Made by a program: the position numbers and the translations under genes. The notes under the pieces were generated by a model that was given only the letters and a program-made list of their open reading frames with translations, ran no database searches and was not told the DNA's origin. Below, one piece after another: positions 16,373 to 25,640 of a stretch of 64,000 nucleotides of DNA. Source of the stretch: Natronospira elongata (GTDB lineage: Bacteria; Pseudomonadota; Gammaproteobacteria; Natronospirales; Natronospiraceae); assembly GCF_034931365.1 (NCBI RefSeq), contig NZ_JAYGII010000003.1:116096-180095 (forward strand), in the 5' to 3' direction. Each line of letters opens with the position of its first letter. Position 1 is the stretch's first letter.

Positions 16373-18166
16373 TCATTCGCGCTTGGCTTTCCGCTTTGGC
16401 ACGTACAGATCGGTCAGATTGCCCTCGAAGGCCTCGGCGCTGAATGCCACGGTTTCACTCAGGGTTGGGTGAGGATGAACGGTGAGTCCGATGTCGGCGG
16501 CATCCGCCCCCATCTCTATGGCCAGCGCCATCTCTGCTACCAACTCGCCCGCGTTGGGGCCCACTGCGGCACCCCCCAAGATCTTGTCCGTCCTGGGATC
16601 AAACAAGAGCTTGGTCAGCCCCTCATCGCGCCCCAATGACAGCGCTCGGCCGCTGGCGGCCCAGGGAAAACTGCCGACTTCGTAATCGATCCCCTCCGAC
16701 TTCGCCTGCTGTTCCGTCAGGCCAACCCAGGCCACTTCCGGATCGGTATAGGCGACAGAGGGGATGACGCGAGCGTCAAAATAGGATTTTTCCCCCGCCG
16801 CCACTTCGGCCGCCACCTTGCCCTCATGGGTGGCCTTGTGGGCCAGCATGGGCTGTCCTACCACATCGCCGATGGCAAAGATGTGGTCCACATTGGTTCG
16901 CATCTGACGATCCACGGCAATGAAGCCACGATCATCCACCTGCACACCGGCCTTCTCGGCATCGATCTTGCCGCCATTGGGAGCACGGCCCACAGCTACC
17001 AGAACCCGCCCGTAATAGGTAGGCCCGGGAACGTCCTTGCCTTCAAAGGTCACCTTGATGCCCTTCTTGTGAGCTTCGAACTTGCTGGCCTTGGTGCCGG
17101 TCATGATGCGCGCGTAGCGCTTGGAGACATACTTTTCATAGGGCTTGACGATGTCCTTGTCGGCCCCCGGCATAAGCTGGTCAGTGAGCTCGACCACATC
17201 GATCACCACCCCCAGAGCAGAATAGACATTGGCCATTTCAAGACCAATGATGCCGCCGCCCACCACCAGCATCTTCTTGGGCAGCTCTTCCAGCTCCAGG
17301 GCATCGGTGGAATCCATGACTCGCGGATCATCGTGCGGGATGAAGGGCAACTTCACCGGCTGAGATCCAACGGCAATGATGGCCTTGTCGAAATGAATGA
17401 CAGTTTCCTTTCCGTCCTTATCCACCACGAGGTGGCGATCATCGGCAAAACGACCCAGGCCGGTGACCGTTTCCACATTACGCTTTTTCGCAAGCCCCGC
17501 CAGACCGCCCGTGAGCTTTCCAATTACCTGGTTCTTCCATTCCCGTAGCTTGTCCCGGTCAATCTTCGGCTTGCCGAAATCCACCCCATGATTGGCCATG
17601 GCGCCCGCTTCGTCGATGACCTTGCCCGCGTGCAACAAGGCCTTGGAGGGAATACAGCCCACATTAAGACAGACACCGCCAATGGACTCATAACGCTCAA
17701 CCAGAATGACTTTCAGACCCAGATCGGCTGCACGGAAGGCGGCGGTATAGCCGCCTGGCCCGGAGCCGATCACCAGTAGATCGCAATGCTTGTCGGCATC
17801 GCCGGAATATTGGGCGGTTGCCGGCGCCGGTTTCTCGGCCTTTTCAGATTTTTTCTCGGACCCGGACGCCCGGCTTTCCGCTTTCTCCTGGGCAGCCGTT
17901 CCGGCATCTCTCTTGGTGTCTTCTTCCTCGGCTTCCAGCTCGGCAATCACCGAGCCCTCGGCAACCTTGTCGCCGGTACTCACCTTCAGGCTGATGATCC
18001 GGCCCGCCTGAGGCGCAGGAACATCCATGGCCGCCTTGTCCGTCTCCAGCGTAATCAGCCCGTCTTCCGCCTCCACGCTGTCGCCTTCCGCCACCAGCAC
18101 ATCAATGACTTCCACTTCATCGAAATCGCCGATGTCTGGGACTTTGACTTGGATGTTATCCGCCAT
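16373..18166 (-). CDS. lpdA: Dihydrolipoyl dehydrogenase (E3) with N-terminal lipoyl domain
   Basis: 597 residues, longer than the ~475 of plain E3 because residues 1-80 are a lipoyl domain (ETDKAAMDVPAP, lipoylated Lys about residue 44). An Ala/Glu/Lys linker follows, then the FAD enzyme: LLVIGSGPGGYTAAFRAADLG, the redox disulfide GGVCLNVGCIPSK, the NAD-binding GGGIIGLEMA, and the C-terminal HPHPTLSE His-Glu pair. It reoxidises dihydrolipoyl groups of the pyruvate dehydrogenase complex. It is the last gene of aceE-aceF-lpdA. Its lipoyl domain is nearly identical in protein sequence to the first lipoyl domain of the adjacent E2. Confidence 0.96.
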   Translation of the reverse strand: MADNIQVKVPDIGDFDEVEVIDVLVAEGDSVEAEDGLITLETDKAAMDVPAPQAGRIISLKVSTGDKVAEGSVIAELEAEEEDTKRDAGTAAQEKAESRASGSEKKSEKAEKPAPATAQYSGDADKHCDLLVIGSGPGGYTAAFRAADLGLKVILVERYESIGGVCLNVGCIPSKALLHAGKVIDEAGAMANHGVDFGKPKIDRDKLREWKNQVIGKLTGGLAGLAKKRNVETVTGLGRFADDRHLVVDKDGKETVIHFDKAIIAVGSQPVKLPFIPHDDPRVMDSTDALELEELPKKMLVVGGGIIGLEMANVYSALGVVIDVVELTDQLMPGADKDIVKPYEKYVSKRYARIMTGTKASKFEAHKKGIKVTFEGKDVPGPTYYGRVLVAVGRAPNGGKIDAEKAGVQVDDRGFIAVDRQMRTNVDHIFAIGDVVGQPMLAHKATHEGKVAAEVAAGEKSYFDARVIPSVAYTDPEVAWVGLTEQQAKSEGIDYEVGSFPWAASGRALSLGRDEGLTKLLFDPRTDKILGGAAVGPNAGELVAEMALAIEMGADAADIGLTVHPHPTLSETVAFSAEAFEGNLTDLYVPKRKAKRE

Positions 18167-18214
18167 GAGTTTGCCTTCTTCGGGTTCTCTTCAAGTTTCT
18201 GTTGTACGGACTTC

Positions 18215-18295
18215 GATCGCCGGGCGGCGAGCTACGAGCAGCGAGCGGCGAGCCGATTGCTCTTGGCTCGTTGCTCGTGCTCGCTGCTCACATAA
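18215..18295. repeat. Inverted word-like repeat between aceF and lpdA
   Basis: Degenerate copies of CGAGCAGCGAG / CGAGCTACGAG (about 18226-18253) are followed after a short gap by the inverted form GGCTCGTTGCTCGTGCTCGCTGCTC (about 18264-18288). Folded as RNA this gives a long imperfect stem in the spacer between two co-transcribed genes. Confidence 0.6.
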
Positions 18296-19958
18296 CGAGA
18301 TTCCTGCATTCGCCCAGCACATCCGCCAGGTAGCGGGTGAAGCGGGCGGCGGCGGCGCCGTCGATGACTCGGTGGTCATAGGACAGGGACAGAGGCAGCG
18401 TGAGCCTTGGCTCGAAATCCTGGCCGTTCCATACCGGCTTCATCTCGGCCTTGGAGACGCCGAGGATAGCCACCTCCGGGGCGTTGACAATGGGGGTGAA
18501 GGCCGTGCCACCGATACCGCCCAGACTGGAGACCGTGAAACAGGCGCCTTGCATATGCTTCTGCTGAAGCTTGCCATTGCGGGCCTTCTCGGCCAGCTCG
18601 CCCAGTTCACGGGCCACATCAAAGACGGACTTATCATCCACGTCGCGAATGACGGGCACCACCAGACCGTTGGGCGTGTCGGCGGCAAAACCCAGGTGGA
18701 AGTATTTCTTCATCACCAGGTGCTCGCCATCCGGATCCAGGGAGCTGTTGAAATCCGGGAATTCCCGCAAGGCATGCACACAGGCTTTCATGATGAAGGC
18801 CAGGGGCGTCATCTTGGTGCCCATGGCTTCGGCGTCAGACTTCAGGGCCTTGCGTACCGCATCCATCTTGGTGATGTCAGCCTCATCATGCTGCGTCACA
18901 TGAGGCGCATTGACCCAGCTGGCCTGGAGACGGGGACCGGAGATCTTCTTGATTCGGCCCAGCGGCACCCGCTCCACATCACCAAACTTGGAATGATCAA
19001 TATCCGGCACCTGGGGCAAACCAGCACCGCCACCGGCACCACGAAGCTGAGATTTGACCCACTTTTTCACATCATCATGGGTGATCCGGCCCTTATAGCC
19101 GGAGCCGTGAATCTTGACCAGATCCGCACCCAGTTCCCGGGCGAACTTGCGTACCGAGGGGCTGGCATGGGCCTTGGCGAAGCCAGATTCGTCAATGGCC
19201 TGGAGGGAGCCTCTATCCAGCCCCTTATCCGTACCACCGCCTGCATCACCGGTGGGCTCGCTTTTCTTGTCTTGACCGGGCTTCGGAGATTCAGGCTTGT
19301 CTGCCTTTTTCGGCTCACTTTCGGAGGCGGAATGTTCAGGCTCAACACCACCCACCACCGCTTCCATCACGGCAACCACACTGCCCTGAGACACTTTGTC
19401 TCCGGCCTTGACCTTCAATGACTTGATAGTGCCGGCATGGGGCGCAGGCACATCCATGGCCGCCTTGTCCGTTTCCAGGGTAACGATGCCCTGCTCTTCT
19501 TCGACTTCGTCCCCTTCAGCCACCAGAACATCAATCAATTCCACTTCATCGAAGTCACCGATATCAGGGACCGTGACCTCCACTTCCTGCTTTTCGCCGG
19601 CCGGCGTCGCCTCTTCCGTCGCATCGCTGGCAGGCTGGGACTGATCCTCATCGGTATCAGAATCATCGGATCCAGATGGCTCATCAGAACCCTTGTCCTG
19701 AGCCGATTCTGAACCTTCCACTGCCTCAAGCTCGGCAATTACCGTGCCCTCAGAGACCTTGTCTCCACTGGCCACCTTGAGGCTAAGCACCTTGCCCGCC
19801 TGGGGCGCCGGCACATCCATCGCTGCCTTGTCCGTTTCCAGGGTAATCAGGCCATCCTCAGCCTCGACGCTGTCCCCCTCTGCCACCAGCACATCAATGA
19901 CTTCCACTTCATCGAAATCACCGATATCCGGGACCTTGACTTGGATTTTGTCCGCCAT
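18288..19958 (-). CDS. aceF: Pyruvate dehydrogenase E2, dihydrolipoyllysine acetyltransferase
   Basis: 556 residues. Domains in order are lipoyl 1 (residues ~1-77), an Asp/Ser/Glu-rich linker, lipoyl 2 (about 125-200), both with ETDKAAMDVPAP, a second linker, the peripheral-subunit-binding domain (ASPSVRKFARELGADL, about 260-300), and the catalytic domain ending with SYDHRVIDGAAAARF (HxxxDG active site). It forms the complex core and transfers acetyl groups to CoA. The linkers are acidic and Ser-rich rather than the usual Ala-Pro type, in line with a salt-adapted proteome. Two lipoyl domains are fewer than the three of E. coli. Confidence 0.96.
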   Translation of the reverse strand: MADKIQVKVPDIGDFDEVEVIDVLVAEGDSVEAEDGLITLETDKAAMDVPAPQAGKVLSLKVASGDKVSEGTVIAELEAVEGSESAQDKGSDEPSGSDDSDTDEDQSQPASDATEEATPAGEKQEVEVTVPDIGDFDEVELIDVLVAEGDEVEEEQGIVTLETDKAAMDVPAPHAGTIKSLKVKAGDKVSQGSVVAVMEAVVGGVEPEHSASESEPKKADKPESPKPGQDKKSEPTGDAGGGTDKGLDRGSLQAIDESGFAKAHASPSVRKFARELGADLVKIHGSGYKGRITHDDVKKWVKSQLRGAGGGAGLPQVPDIDHSKFGDVERVPLGRIKKISGPRLQASWVNAPHVTQHDEADITKMDAVRKALKSDAEAMGTKMTPLAFIMKACVHALREFPDFNSSLDPDGEHLVMKKYFHLGFAADTPNGLVVPVIRDVDDKSVFDVARELGELAEKARNGKLQQKHMQGACFTVSSLGGIGGTAFTPIVNAPEVAILGVSKAEMKPVWNGQDFEPRLTLPLSLSYDHRVIDGAAAARFTRYLADVLGECRNLVM

Positions 19959-20004
19959 GGGGTTGCCTTCTTCAGGTTTTGTTCAGGTTTCTCTTGTACT
20001 GGCT

Positions 20005-20085
20005 TCGAGTACCGGGCTACGAGCCACTAGCAACGATCGACGAGCCGGCTGCTCGAAGCTCGTTACTCGTGGCTCGGAGCTCTCC
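20005..20085. repeat. Inverted word-like repeat between aceE and aceF
   Basis: A left block of words such as GGGCTACGAGCCACTAGCAACGA (about 20014-20036) pairs with the right block CTCGAAGCTCGTTACTCGTGGCTCGGAGCTC (about 20052-20082). The words belong to the same family as those at 18215-18295, but the copies differ in detail. Confidence 0.6.
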
Positions 20086-20086
20086 G

Positions 20087-22753
20087 TCACACGGTGACGG
20101 GATTCGGCGCATCCGGATCGATGCCGTATTTCTTGATGGCTTCGGCCACTTTCTTCTTGTCGAACCCGCCCTCATCGGCCAGCGCCTTCAATGCGGTCAC
20201 GGCGATGTGATAGCGGTTCACTTCGAAGAAACGACGCAGATTGTCGCGGCTGTCGCTGCGGCCGTAGCCATCGGTGCCCAGGGTCAGATAATGGCGATCC
20301 ATCCAGGGGCGAATCTGATCCGGGAAGGCGCGAATGTAATCCGTGGCCGCCACGGCCGGGCCATCGAAGCCTTCCATCTGTTTTTCCACCCAGCTACGGC
20401 GCGGCTTTTTGGCATCCGGATGCAGGCGATTCCAGCGATCCACATCCATGCCGTCCCGACGCAGCTCGGTGAAGCTGGTGGCGCTCCAGATGTCGGCGCT
20501 GACGCCAAAGTCCTTCTCCAGCAACTCGGCCGCCGCAATGACTTCGCGGAAGATGGTGCCGGAACCTAGCAGCTGCACCCGCTTTTTCTTGCGCTTGTCA
20601 CCCTGACGGAAGAGATACAAGCCCTTGCGGATGCCCTCTTCGGCGCCTTCCGGCATGGCCGGGTGGGTGTAGTTCTCGTTCATCATGGTGATGTAGTAGA
20701 AGACATTTTCCTTGTCTTCGTACATGCGCTTGAGGCCATCGTGCACCACGACCGCCATTTCGTAGGCAAAAGCCGGATCATAGGCCACACAATTGGGGAT
20801 AGTGGAACTCAGGATATGGCTGTGGCCATCCTGGTGCTGCAACCCTTCCCCATTCAGGGTGGTTCGACCGGCGGTGCCGCCCATGAGGAAGCCGCGGGCC
20901 TGCATGTCACCGGCGGCCCAGGCGAAATCACCGATGCGCTGGAAGCCGAACATGGAGTAGTAGCTGTAGAAGGGAATGGTGGGCACACCCCAGTTGGCCG
21001 GGGCCGTGGCCGCCGCCACCCATGAGGACATGGCACCCGCCTCGGTAATGCCTTCTTGCAGAATCTGACCTTTCTTGTCTTCCTTGTAGAACATCAGCTG
21101 GTCGGCATCCTGGGGCTTGTAGAGCTGGCCCACGGAACTGTAGATCCCCAACTGACGGAACAGCCCGTCCATGCCGAAGGTGCGGGCCTCATCCGGAATG
21201 ATCGGCACAATGTACTTACCGATCTGCTTGTCCTTGGTGAGCGCGGTCAGCATCCGCACAAAGGCCATGGTGGTGGAGATTTCCCGATCCGTGCCATTGA
21301 GGTGCTGCTTGAAGATATCAATGGCCGGGATTTCCAGCTTCGGTGATTTATCTTCCCGGGCCGGCAGGTACCCACCCAGCTTCTCGCGCCGGGACTTCAT
21401 GTACTTGATTTCGGGACTGTCTTCCTTGGGACGATAGATCGGCACGTCATTGATCTTCTCATCCGATATGGGCAGGTTGAGCCGATCCCGATAGTACTTG
21501 AGGTCTTCCTCGCCCAGCTTCTTCTGCTGGTGAGCAATGTTCTTCGCCTCGGCAGCCTTGCCCATGCCGAAGCCCTTGACGGTCTTTGCCAGAATGACGG
21601 TGGGCTGCCCCTTGTGATTCACCGCATGGTGGTAGGCCGCGTAGACCTTGCGGGCATCATGGCCACCTCGGTTGAGGCGCCAGATCTCCTCGTCGGACAT
21701 GTTGGCGACCATTTCCTTGAGCTCGGGATACTTGCCGAAGAAATATTCCCGCGTGTAGGCGCCGCCCTTGGCCTTGAAGTTCTGGTACTCGCCATCCACG
21801 GCTTCTTCCATGCGACGACGCAGCAGACCCTTGGTGTCCTTTTCCAGCAGCGGATCCCAACGGTTACCCCAGATCAACTTGATCACATTCCAGCCGGAGC
21901 CGAGGAAATCGGCTTCCAGCTCCTGGATGATCTTGCCGTTGCCCCGCACCGGGCCATCCAGGCGCTGCAGGTTGCAGTTGACCACGAAGATCAGGTTATC
22001 CAGGCCTTCCCGGGCAGCCAGGCTGATGGCACCCAGGGATTCCGGCTCGTCCATCTCCCCATCACCCAGGAAACACCAGACCTTGGCGTCCTTGGGATCG
22101 ATCAGACCGCGATGCTCCAGGTAGCGCATATAGCGGGCATGATAGATGCCCATGATGGGGCCCAGCCCCATCGAAACGGTGGGGAATTGCCAGTAATCGG
22201 GCATCAACCAGGGATGGGGGTAGGACGTAATCCCCTTGCCATCCACATCTTCTCGGAAATGCAGCAACTGCTCCTCACTCAGGCGGCCTTCCAGGTAGCT
22301 CCGAGCATAGATACCGGGAGAGGAATGGCCCTGGATATAGACCTTGTCACCAGGATGGTCATCGCTGGGGGCGCGCCAGAAGTGATTGAAACCGACTTCA
22401 TAGAGAATGGCCGAGGAGGCGTAACTGGCAATATGACCGCCCAGTTCGGTGCCCTTGCGGTTGGCGTGCACGACCATGGCCATGGCATTCCAGCGGATCA
22501 TGGCCTCGATACGCTTCTCCAGCTCCCGGTCGCCTGGATAACCCGGTTCGCGAGCGGTTGAAATGGTATTGAGATAGGCCGTGTTGGGCCGATAGGGCAA
22601 ATAGGCACCAGAGCGCCGGGCGTGATCGATCAGTTGTTCCAGGAGGAAGTGGGCACGCTCCGGGCCGTGCACGGCCAGGGCGGATTCCAGGGACTCGATC
22701 CACTCCCGGGTCTCGTCCGGGTCCACATCTTTGAAGCGTTCGTTGTCCGCCAT
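20087..22753 (-). CDS. aceE: Pyruvate dehydrogenase E1 component (homodimeric type)
   Basis: 888 residues, the length of the homodimeric gammaproteobacterial E1. It decarboxylates pyruvate with thiamine diphosphate and acetylates E2 lipoyl groups. The ThDP motif is clear: WCFLGDGEMDEPESLG through NLIFVVNCNLQRLDGPVRGN (about residues 225-275). GHDARKVYAAYHHAV, EGLQHQDGHSH and the C-terminal TLGTDGYGRSDSRDNLR are also typical of AceE. It is the first gene of aceE-aceF-lpdA. No PdhR-type regulator gene is adjacent. Confidence 0.97.
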   Translation of the reverse strand: MADNERFKDVDPDETREWIESLESALAVHGPERAHFLLEQLIDHARRSGAYLPYRPNTAYLNTISTAREPGYPGDRELEKRIEAMIRWNAMAMVVHANRKGTELGGHIASYASSAILYEVGFNHFWRAPSDDHPGDKVYIQGHSSPGIYARSYLEGRLSEEQLLHFREDVDGKGITSYPHPWLMPDYWQFPTVSMGLGPIMGIYHARYMRYLEHRGLIDPKDAKVWCFLGDGEMDEPESLGAISLAAREGLDNLIFVVNCNLQRLDGPVRGNGKIIQELEADFLGSGWNVIKLIWGNRWDPLLEKDTKGLLRRRMEEAVDGEYQNFKAKGGAYTREYFFGKYPELKEMVANMSDEEIWRLNRGGHDARKVYAAYHHAVNHKGQPTVILAKTVKGFGMGKAAEAKNIAHQQKKLGEEDLKYYRDRLNLPISDEKINDVPIYRPKEDSPEIKYMKSRREKLGGYLPAREDKSPKLEIPAIDIFKQHLNGTDREISTTMAFVRMLTALTKDKQIGKYIVPIIPDEARTFGMDGLFRQLGIYSSVGQLYKPQDADQLMFYKEDKKGQILQEGITEAGAMSSWVAAATAPANWGVPTIPFYSYYSMFGFQRIGDFAWAAGDMQARGFLMGGTAGRTTLNGEGLQHQDGHSHILSSTIPNCVAYDPAFAYEMAVVVHDGLKRMYEDKENVFYYITMMNENYTHPAMPEGAEEGIRKGLYLFRQGDKRKKKRVQLLGSGTIFREVIAAAELLEKDFGVSADIWSATSFTELRRDGMDVDRWNRLHPDAKKPRRSWVEKQMEGFDGPAVAATDYIRAFPDQIRPWMDRHYLTLGTDGYGRSDSRDNLRRFFEVNRYHIAVTALKALADEGGFDKKKVAEAIKKYGIDPDAPNPVTV

Positions 22754-22789
22754 GTTGAATCCTTAATCAGCAGGAATTTTTATTCATCT

Positions 22790-23000
22790 TTCCGGCATCT
22801 GTCGTAGGATGCCGGGTTGCAGCCTTCGCCGAAGCCGTTTGAACAGCGTGACGAAGACGCGAAGGAAGGCTGGGCCCGGTGGGGCGGGCGTGGATTGCGG
22901 CGCCGACATGCCCCGGGCCGAGGAAGGTCGGGCGCATCGACGGCCACGCGACACATTGGGCTGACCGCCGCCACCCACCGTTCAAACAGCGAGTATGATC
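22790..23000. other. G+C-rich structured intergenic region between aceE and the aminopeptidase gene
   Basis: This 280-bp divergent gap (22754-23033) has no convincing gene. It contains complementary pieces, for example GCAGCCTTCG (about 22820) against CGAAGGAAGGCTG (about 22860), and a CCGTTTGAACAGCG / CCGTTCAAACAGCG word repeated at both ends (about 22840 and 22979), so it may be a repeat element or structured RNA. Both gene promoters must also lie here, but none was identified. Confidence 0.35.
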
Positions 23001-23033
23001 GTTTTTTGCACTGCCAAGGTCAAGGACAACACC

Positions 23034-24542
23034 ATGCCCCTGAAACTGCCCGATTTGCCGAAAATCCAGATAAAACAGGACACAAGGCTCCCGGATGAAA
23101 GCCCGGAGCAGCAATTCGATGCCATGATCCTGATCATTGACGGGGCGGAGGAGACGGCCGGCATTCAAACGCGGCAACCCGCCTGGCTCGGCGGGATAGA
23201 GGCGGACTGTTTCCAACAGCATCCAGAGAGCAGCAATCCCGCCGTTGGCAGCCGCGGCGGCTGCCGCATCGCCCGGCTGCGCGTGGACAAGGGGCTGAAT
23301 GCCTTCCAGGCCCTGTCATTGGCCCGCAAGACCCTGGAATTGCTGCTCTCGGACCGGCCCCGGAAACTGGCGGTGATTGATCTTGCCGCCGACATCCACC
23401 AGGGCGAGAGGATGACCGAAGCCATCATTGCGGGCCTCTACGCTGCCCTCTACCAGCCGCCCCGCAGCGGCCGCACTACCCTGGAAGCGCTTAGCGTGGA
23501 GAGCCTTGACCTGTTTGGTCCCCACCGGGCGCCCGACATCAGTCGGGCAGAGGCCACGGCGGAAGGCAATCAGCTGGCCCGATGGCTGACCCAGCTACCG
23601 GGCAATCACCTCTCTCCCGGTCAATATCGGGAACTGGCCGAAAGCCTGGCGCGCCAGGAAGGTTGGGACAGCCACTTTTACGATGAGCAGGAGCTGGACC
23701 GTTTGGGCGCCGGTGCCTTTCTCTCGGTCACCGCCGCCAGTCCAAACCGGGACGCCGGCATCCTCCGCCTCAGCTACCGCCCGGCTGGCGGGACCAGCGC
23801 ACCTCTGGCCCTGGTGGGCAAGGGAATCTGTTTCGATACCGGCGGCACAAACCTGAAAAATGCCAGCGGCATGTACGGCATGCATGGTGACATGCAGGGC
23901 AGTGCGGTAGCGCTGGGCACCCTGCTTGCCCTTAGCCGCCTGAAATTCCCCCATGCCGTGGACTGCTGGCTCGCCCTGGCGGAAAACCACATTGGGTCCC
24001 GTGCCACGCGACCGAATGACGTGGTCACCGCCCTTGACGGGACCACCATCGAGATCGTCAACACCGATGCCGAGGGCCGCATGGTGCTGGCCGATACATT
24101 GGCCCTGGCCAGTCGCCAGCAACCCAGGGCAATCCTGGATTACGCCACCCTCACCGGCAGCTGTGTAGCCGCCCTCGGGCAACGCATGAGCGGTGCCATG
24201 AGCAACCGCCGCGACTGGGTCGAAGCCCTGATTCGCGCCGGGGAGCGTAGCGGTGAGCGGGTCTGGCCGCTGCCCTGGGAAGCGGATTACGACGAAGATC
24301 TGGAATCGTCCGTGGCCGACGTCATCCAGTGTCGCCCCCCGGCCGAGGCCGATCACCTCTATGCGGCCCGCTTTCTTGGCCGTTTCGTCGCTGAGGATAT
24401 CGGCTGGGTACATATAGACCTCTCCGCCGGCAAACGGGAGGGCGGCCTGGCCCACGTCCCCGGCGATGTGACCGGTTTTGGTGTCCGTTTCGGCGTGGAA
24501 TGGCTCAGTTTCCTGGACAACTCCCTGATCGGAGAAAAGTAG
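23034..24542 (+). CDS. M17 family leucyl aminopeptidase
   Basis: 502 residues from the ATG at 23034, preceded by AAGGA. Metal and catalytic residues of the M17 family are visible: VGKGICFDTGGTNLK (Lys and Asp ligands; the family's usual DSGG reads DTGG), GMHGDMQGSA (Asp ligand), and NTDAEGRMVLADTLALA (Asp and Glu ligands plus the catalytic Arg). The enzyme removes N-terminal amino acids using two divalent metals and normally acts as a cytoplasmic hexamer. The N-terminal third is divergent, so it is a PepA/PepB relative rather than PepA itself. It is followed by pyrC after 54 bases. Confidence 0.9.
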   Translation: MPLKLPDLPKIQIKQDTRLPDESPEQQFDAMILIIDGAEETAGIQTRQPAWLGGIEADCFQQHPESSNPAVGSRGGCRIARLRVDKGLNAFQALSLARKTLELLLSDRPRKLAVIDLAADIHQGERMTEAIIAGLYAALYQPPRSGRTTLEALSVESLDLFGPHRAPDISRAEATAEGNQLARWLTQLPGNHLSPGQYRELAESLARQEGWDSHFYDEQELDRLGAGAFLSVTAASPNRDAGILRLSYRPAGGTSAPLALVGKGICFDTGGTNLKNASGMYGMHGDMQGSAVALGTLLALSRLKFPHAVDCWLALAENHIGSRATRPNDVVTALDGTTIEIVNTDAEGRMVLADTLALASRQQPRAILDYATLTGSCVAALGQRMSGAMSNRRDWVEALIRAGERSGERVWPLPWEADYDEDLESSVADVIQCRPPAEADHLYAARFLGRFVAEDIGWVHIDLSAGKREGGLAHVPGDVTGFGVRFGVEWLSFLDNSLIGEK

Positions 24543-24596
24543 TCGGAACGGGGGCTGGTACAATGGCCGCCGTATCCGATGCAAATCAGGAAGCTC

Positions 24597-25640
24597 ATGG
24601 ACACCTTCGTAATCTCTCGCCCCGATGACTGGCATTTGCATGTGCGCGATGGGGCCGCCATGCAGGCCGTGGTCCCGGAGACGGCCCGCATCTTTGCCCG
24701 CGCCATCATCATGCCCAATCTGAACCCCCCGGTGACCACCGTCGCTGAGGCGGAAGCCTACCGGGACCGCATTCAGGCTGCGATCCCTGAAGGTAGTGAC
24801 TTTCGGCCGCTCATGACCCTGTACCTGACGGACAATACGGACGAAGACACCATCAAGGCCGCCGCCGAGCATGATGACATCCACGCCTTCAAACTCTATC
24901 CGGCGGGCGCCACCACCAACTCGGCCTCGGGCGTCACCGACATCCGCAATGTCCGAGGCGCCCTGGAGGCCATGGCGGAACATGACATTCCCCTGCTGGT
25001 TCATGGCGAGGTAACCCGGCCGGAAGTGGACTTCTTCGACCGGGAGAAGCGCTTCATCGACGAAGTACTCATGCAGGTGGTGGAGGACCATGCTCCATTG
25101 CGGGTGGTCTTCGAACACATCACCACTCAGGAAGCAGTGGACTTCGTGCACCAGGCGCCGGCACGGGTGGCGGCCACCATCACTCCCCAGCACCTTTTGG
25201 AAAATCGCAACGCCCTGTTTCGCGGTGGCCTGCGCCCCCACCATTTCTGCCTCCCCGTCCTGAAGCGGGAGGAAGACCGTCATGCCCTACTGGAAGCGGC
25301 CACCAGCGGCTCACCCTCATTCTTCCTCGGCACGGACAGCGCCCCCCACCCCCGTGGCGCCAAGGAATCGGCCTGCGGCTGCGCCGGCATTTACTCGGCT
25401 CACACCGCCCTGGAGCTCTATGCAGAGGCCTTTGAGGCCGTGGGACGCCTGGACAGACTGGAAGGGTTTGCCAGCCATTTCGGGGCTGACTTCTATGGCC
25501 TGCCACGAAACCAGGGCAAGGTCAGGCTTTCACGGCAGCCTCGGCAAGTCCCGGCTGACCTGCCCATGGGGCCGGATGTGGTCGTACCATTTCGGGCCGG
25601 CGAAACAGTCGCCTGGACCGCAGAGCTGGAGCAGGCATGA
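24597..25640 (+). CDS. pyrC: Dihydroorotase
   Basis: 347 residues from the ATG at 24597, chosen over an ATG six codons upstream because AGGAAG sits 6 bases before it. It is a class II dihydroorotase, catalysing carbamoyl-aspartate to dihydroorotate in pyrimidine synthesis. Metal ligands are in DWHLHVRDG (residues ~11-19), KLYPAGATTNS (carboxylated Lys), VHGEVT, FEHITT, and FLGTDSAPHPR (catalytic Asp). The stop overlaps the rnt ATG by 4 bases. Confidence 0.95.
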   Translation: MDTFVISRPDDWHLHVRDGAAMQAVVPETARIFARAIIMPNLNPPVTTVAEAEAYRDRIQAAIPEGSDFRPLMTLYLTDNTDEDTIKAAAEHDDIHAFKLYPAGATTNSASGVTDIRNVRGALEAMAEHDIPLLVHGEVTRPEVDFFDREKRFIDEVLMQVVEDHAPLRVVFEHITTQEAVDFVHQAPARVAATITPQHLLENRNALFRGGLRPHHFCLPVLKREEDRHALLEAATSGSPSFFLGTDSAPHPRGAKESACGCAGIYSAHTALELYAEAFEAVGRLDRLEGFASHFGADFYGLPRNQGKVRLSRQPRQVPADLPMGPDVVVPFRAGETVAWTAELEQA

